Source of the DNA: Saccharopolyspora elongata
GTDB taxonomy: Bacteria > Actinomycetota > Actinomycetes > Mycobacteriales > Pseudonocardiaceae
DNA: 61,970 nucleotides
Reading direction: 5' to 3'
NCBI RefSeq assembly: GCF_004348985.1
Contig: NZ_SMKW01000056.1
Location: 1 to 61,970, forward strand
The notes below the pieces were generated by a model, which had not been told where the DNA came from, did not search any database, and worked only from the letters and a program-made list of their open reading frames with translations. The position numbers were made by a program, and so were the translations under genes. Positions 60,482 to 61,970 of this stretch are shown in pieces (positions within the stretch are counted from its first letter, which is position 1; each line of letters opens with the position of its first letter).

Positions 60482-60601
60482 ACGTCGACGCGCCGCACGC
60501 TGTTCTCGGCGGGCGGCGGAACGCAGGACGTCGTTTCCCTCGGCCGCTGGGCCGGCGAAATCGTCCCGGCCGTGCGCGAAGCGATCGCGAAGGCCCGGTG
60601 A
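60482..60601 (+). pseudogene. C-terminal remnant of a luciferase-like oxidoreductase
   Basis: About 39 codons ending RWAGEIVPAVREAIAKAR and TGA, the usual end of LLM-class flavin oxidoreductases (WaGeivPavRe). No upstream part of such a gene exists; the FAD oxidoreductase stop is 55 bp before. Confidence 0.55.
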
Positions 60602-60705
60602 TCAGTGGCCTCGCTCCCGGTTCGGGGGGCGAGGCCACTGGAGCGATGGGCGCTGCACAACCGGGCAGCTGAAATCTGTCGGGCCTGCGTGATTTGCTCG
60701 ACGAC

Positions 60706-61381
60706 ATGACCGAACCCGCGCGAATCACGCCCGACCTCGTCCGCCGCTGGCAGGCGGGCTGGGGCCTGGCCCGACGTTTCGCCCGGCAGAGGAGGCACGC
60801 GGCGGACTGCACCTCGTGATCGGGAAGCCCGGCCGCCACAACGAAGTCGTCGCCTGCACGCCGACGACGATCCGGAGTCCCTGCGCAACCTCGCCGCAGA
60901 GGCCGCAGCAGCCGCGCTTCCCACGTGGCTGACCGTGCCCACCAACCACCCCGACGCTGTCAGGGCGATCGTGCGCGACGCGGGGCTGAGCCTGCCGGAC
61001 GAGCCGGAGTGGTTCATGACCACCGATCTGAGCGGGCATCCACGACGCGCAGGCCCGGCGCCGTACGAGTGCGTGGCAGCGGTGGAAGGGTCGGTGGTCG
61101 AGGCCGAGGTGCGGCATCCGTCCGCGGGCGTGGTGGCGCGCGGAAGCATGGCCGTGATCGGCACCGATGCGATCGCGGACCGGATCGAGACGGACCCGGC
61201 GCACCGCCGGCTCGGCCTGGGCAGCGTGGTGATGGGCGCGCTCGCGGAGCGAGCCATGGCGCGGGGAGCGAAGGCGGGCATCCTGATCGCCAGCACCGAA
61301 GGCCGGGGCCTGTACGCGGCGCTGGGCTGGGCCAACAACGCAATCGTCCTCATCGCGAAACCGCCCATCCCCGCTGTGTGA
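60706..61381 (+). pseudogene. GNAT-like acetyltransferase gene with two frameshifts
   Basis: Three overlapping frames make one GNAT-like protein. Frame A from ATG 60706: MTEPARITPDLVRRWQAGWG. Frame B (about 60775-60850): GGLHLVIGKPGRHNEVVA. Frame C (about 60855-61381): DDPESLRNLAAEAAAAALPT, then IETDPAHRRLGLGSVVMGAL (acetyl-CoA site R/Q-x-x-G-x-G/A) and LYAALGWANNAIVLIAK. The last 148 codons from GTG 60935 could still give the GNAT core. Two indels in 80 bp may be real or sequencing errors. Confidence 0.7.
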
Positions 61382-61382
61382 G

Positions 61383-61430
61383 GCTCGTGAGTGCTTTGGA
61401 CCGCTCTAGCGATCCAAAGCACTCACGAGC
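61383..61430. terminator. 18-bp-arm hairpin behind the GNAT gene
   Basis: Arms 61383-61400 and 61413-61430 are perfectly complementary (GCTCGTGAGTGCTTTGGA), and the loop has its own CGCT/AGCG stem. It begins 2 bp behind the GNAT stop. Same build as 24334 and 3651. Confidence 0.8.
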
Positions 61431-61477
61431 CGCGCCGGCGGGATGACGCGCACATCCGAAACTGTCCGGTGGCGCAC

Positions 61478-61508
61478 CGTTTCCCGTTGACTCCTCCAAC
61501 GGGAAACG
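61478..61508 (-). terminator. hairpin behind the small membrane protein gene
   Basis: CGTTTCCCGTTG (61478-61489) and CAACGGGAAACG (61497-61508), 12 bp perfect, 7-nt loop. It lies 10 bp beyond the minus-strand stop at 61519. Confidence 0.7.
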
Positions 61509-61518
61509 GGAAACGGCT

Positions 61519-61812
61519 CTATTTCCCGGCTCCGGAATCCGAATCTCCGCCACAATCCTCCGACGAACGGCGCGCGGCCGCGCCGAACCGGACTTCCCTC
61601 CAGGCGTCGAGGACTGCGATGAATGCGGCGGAGAGCACCAGCACCAAGGCGAACAGCTCAGTACCGGAAAGGGCGATGCCAGCGAGGACGATCGCCGCCC
61701 ACACCAGCACTGCGGTGAACACGAGGGCGAGCACCACCCGTCCGAGCGACCTCGCCAGGGATGGATTGCGCTGTTCGGGTATCGATTCTCGGACGAGCTC
61801 GTCCTTGATCAT
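61519..61812 (-). CDS. small two-helix membrane protein, hypothetical
   Basis: A 97-residue protein: a polar N-terminus (MIKDELVRESIPEQRNPSLA), two hydrophobic helices (VVLALVFTAVLVWAAIVLAG and LFALVLVLSAAFIAVLDAW), and an acidic, glycine-rich end. AGGAGAAGAG precedes the ATG at 61812. I do not recognise the family. The IS5-type transposase end lies right upstream, so its promoter may be affected. Confidence 0.65.
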   Translation of the reverse strand: MIKDELVRESIPEQRNPSLARSLGRVVLALVFTAVLVWAAIVLAGIALSGTELFALVLVLSAAFIAVLDAWREVRFGAAARRSSEDCGGDSDSGAGK

Positions 61813-61830
61813 CTCTTCTCCTAAGGGTTC

Positions 61831-61970
61831 CTAACAAAGGGTCTTGATGTGTCGGTAGCAGATGATGCAGGTGGCCAGGCCGAGGAACGCTTCGTGGATG
61901 TCGTCGCGGCGTTCCCAGCGGATGCGGAGGCGTCGCATGCCGTGGTACCAGGCGATTGTGCGCTCGACGA
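61831..61970 (-). mobile_element. IS5-type transposase, C-terminal end (runs off window)
   Basis: The minus strand reads VERTIAWYHGMRRLRIRWER, DDIHEAFLGLATCIICYRHI and a TAG at 61831-61833. This is the conserved end of IS5-family DDE transposases (with the Glu in VERTIAW as the last catalytic residue). The rest lies outside the window. Confidence 0.85.

Noticed and set aside
1..61970. CRISPR array, rRNA or intact tRNA
   Set aside because: No regularly spaced direct repeats of CRISPR size with unique spacers, no rRNA stretches, and only one T-arm-like sequence. The 42-bp units at 32.9 kb are only two or three and have the same spacer.

Overview
The window is high-GC DNA from an actinomycete, most likely Saccharopolyspora or another member of the Pseudonocardiaceae. 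The grounds are codon usage dominated by G/C third positions, AfsR- and LAL-type regulators, sugar ABC transporters without their own ATPase, a DosR/DosS pair, a DUF3558/YbaB/WXG locus, and dispersed intergenic palindromes. Genus assignment is inference. About 50 intact genes are interspersed with many gene remnants and two transposon remnants.

Region by region. 1-3.8 kb is a decayed accessory end: 3' end of a hydrolase gene, two unrecognised remnants, a PP2C-like phosphatase, a Cys-rich small protein, a phosphotransferase remnant, hemerythrin, and a tRNA-3'-end-like sequence with a hairpin. 3.8-13.2 kb holds a VOC protein and a compact biosynthetic locus: LAL regulator, alpha/beta hydrolase and methyltransferase on the plus strand, and on the minus strand an FAD dithiol-oxidase-like enzyme, a free-standing condensation/WS-DGAT-like acyltransferase, a carrier protein and an aryl-acid AMP ligase (VibH/VibB/VibE-like logic). 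13.7-17.2 kb: secreted C39-like peptidase, atpB remnant, protoglobin, cation antiporter. 17.2-20.5 kb: a PQQ module (PQQ-associated protein, predicted lanthanide-type PQQ alcohol dehydrogenase, PqqC) whose spacers carry inverted copies of one repeat. 21-24.3 kb: PEP carboxykinase and an MHS transporter. 24.4-28.6 kb: Hsp20, VanZ-RDD membrane protein, and a DJ-1/PfpI gene broken by a decayed IS200/IS605-type element. 28.6-35.3 kb: CoA-transferase and acyl-CoA dehydrogenase divergent from a second MHS transporter, with matching operators in both promoters, then TetR and an aromatic hydroxylase. 35.3-40.5 kb: cyclophilin, secreted lyase-like protein, Rpf-like protein, luciferase-like oxidoreductase, DrrAB-type exporter. 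40.9-44.9 kb: DosS, Acg-like nitroreductase, DosR and an FHA protein. 45-51.3 kb: esterase and permease fragments, two serine hydrolases and an AfsR-type regulator. 51.4-53 kb: ESX-like remnant locus. 53.5-58.7 kb: polyol-type ABC operon and divergent SorC regulator. 58.7-60.4 kb: MarR regulator and FAD oxidoreductase with shared operators. 60.5-62 kb: remnants, a frameshifted GNAT gene, a small membrane protein and an IS5-type transposase end.

The main new signals are: (1) a paired palindrome TTTCGCGCGAAA present twice, exactly 42 bp centre to centre, at three unrelated intergenic sites; (2) the small aryl-acid ligase/carrier/free-standing acyltransferase cluster whose ligase has lost the usual 2-hydroxybenzoate-binding residues; (3) a repeat that sits flush behind stop codons and flanks the PQQ dehydrogenase in inverted orientation; and (4) several regulator/operator sets that can be read directly from the sequence.
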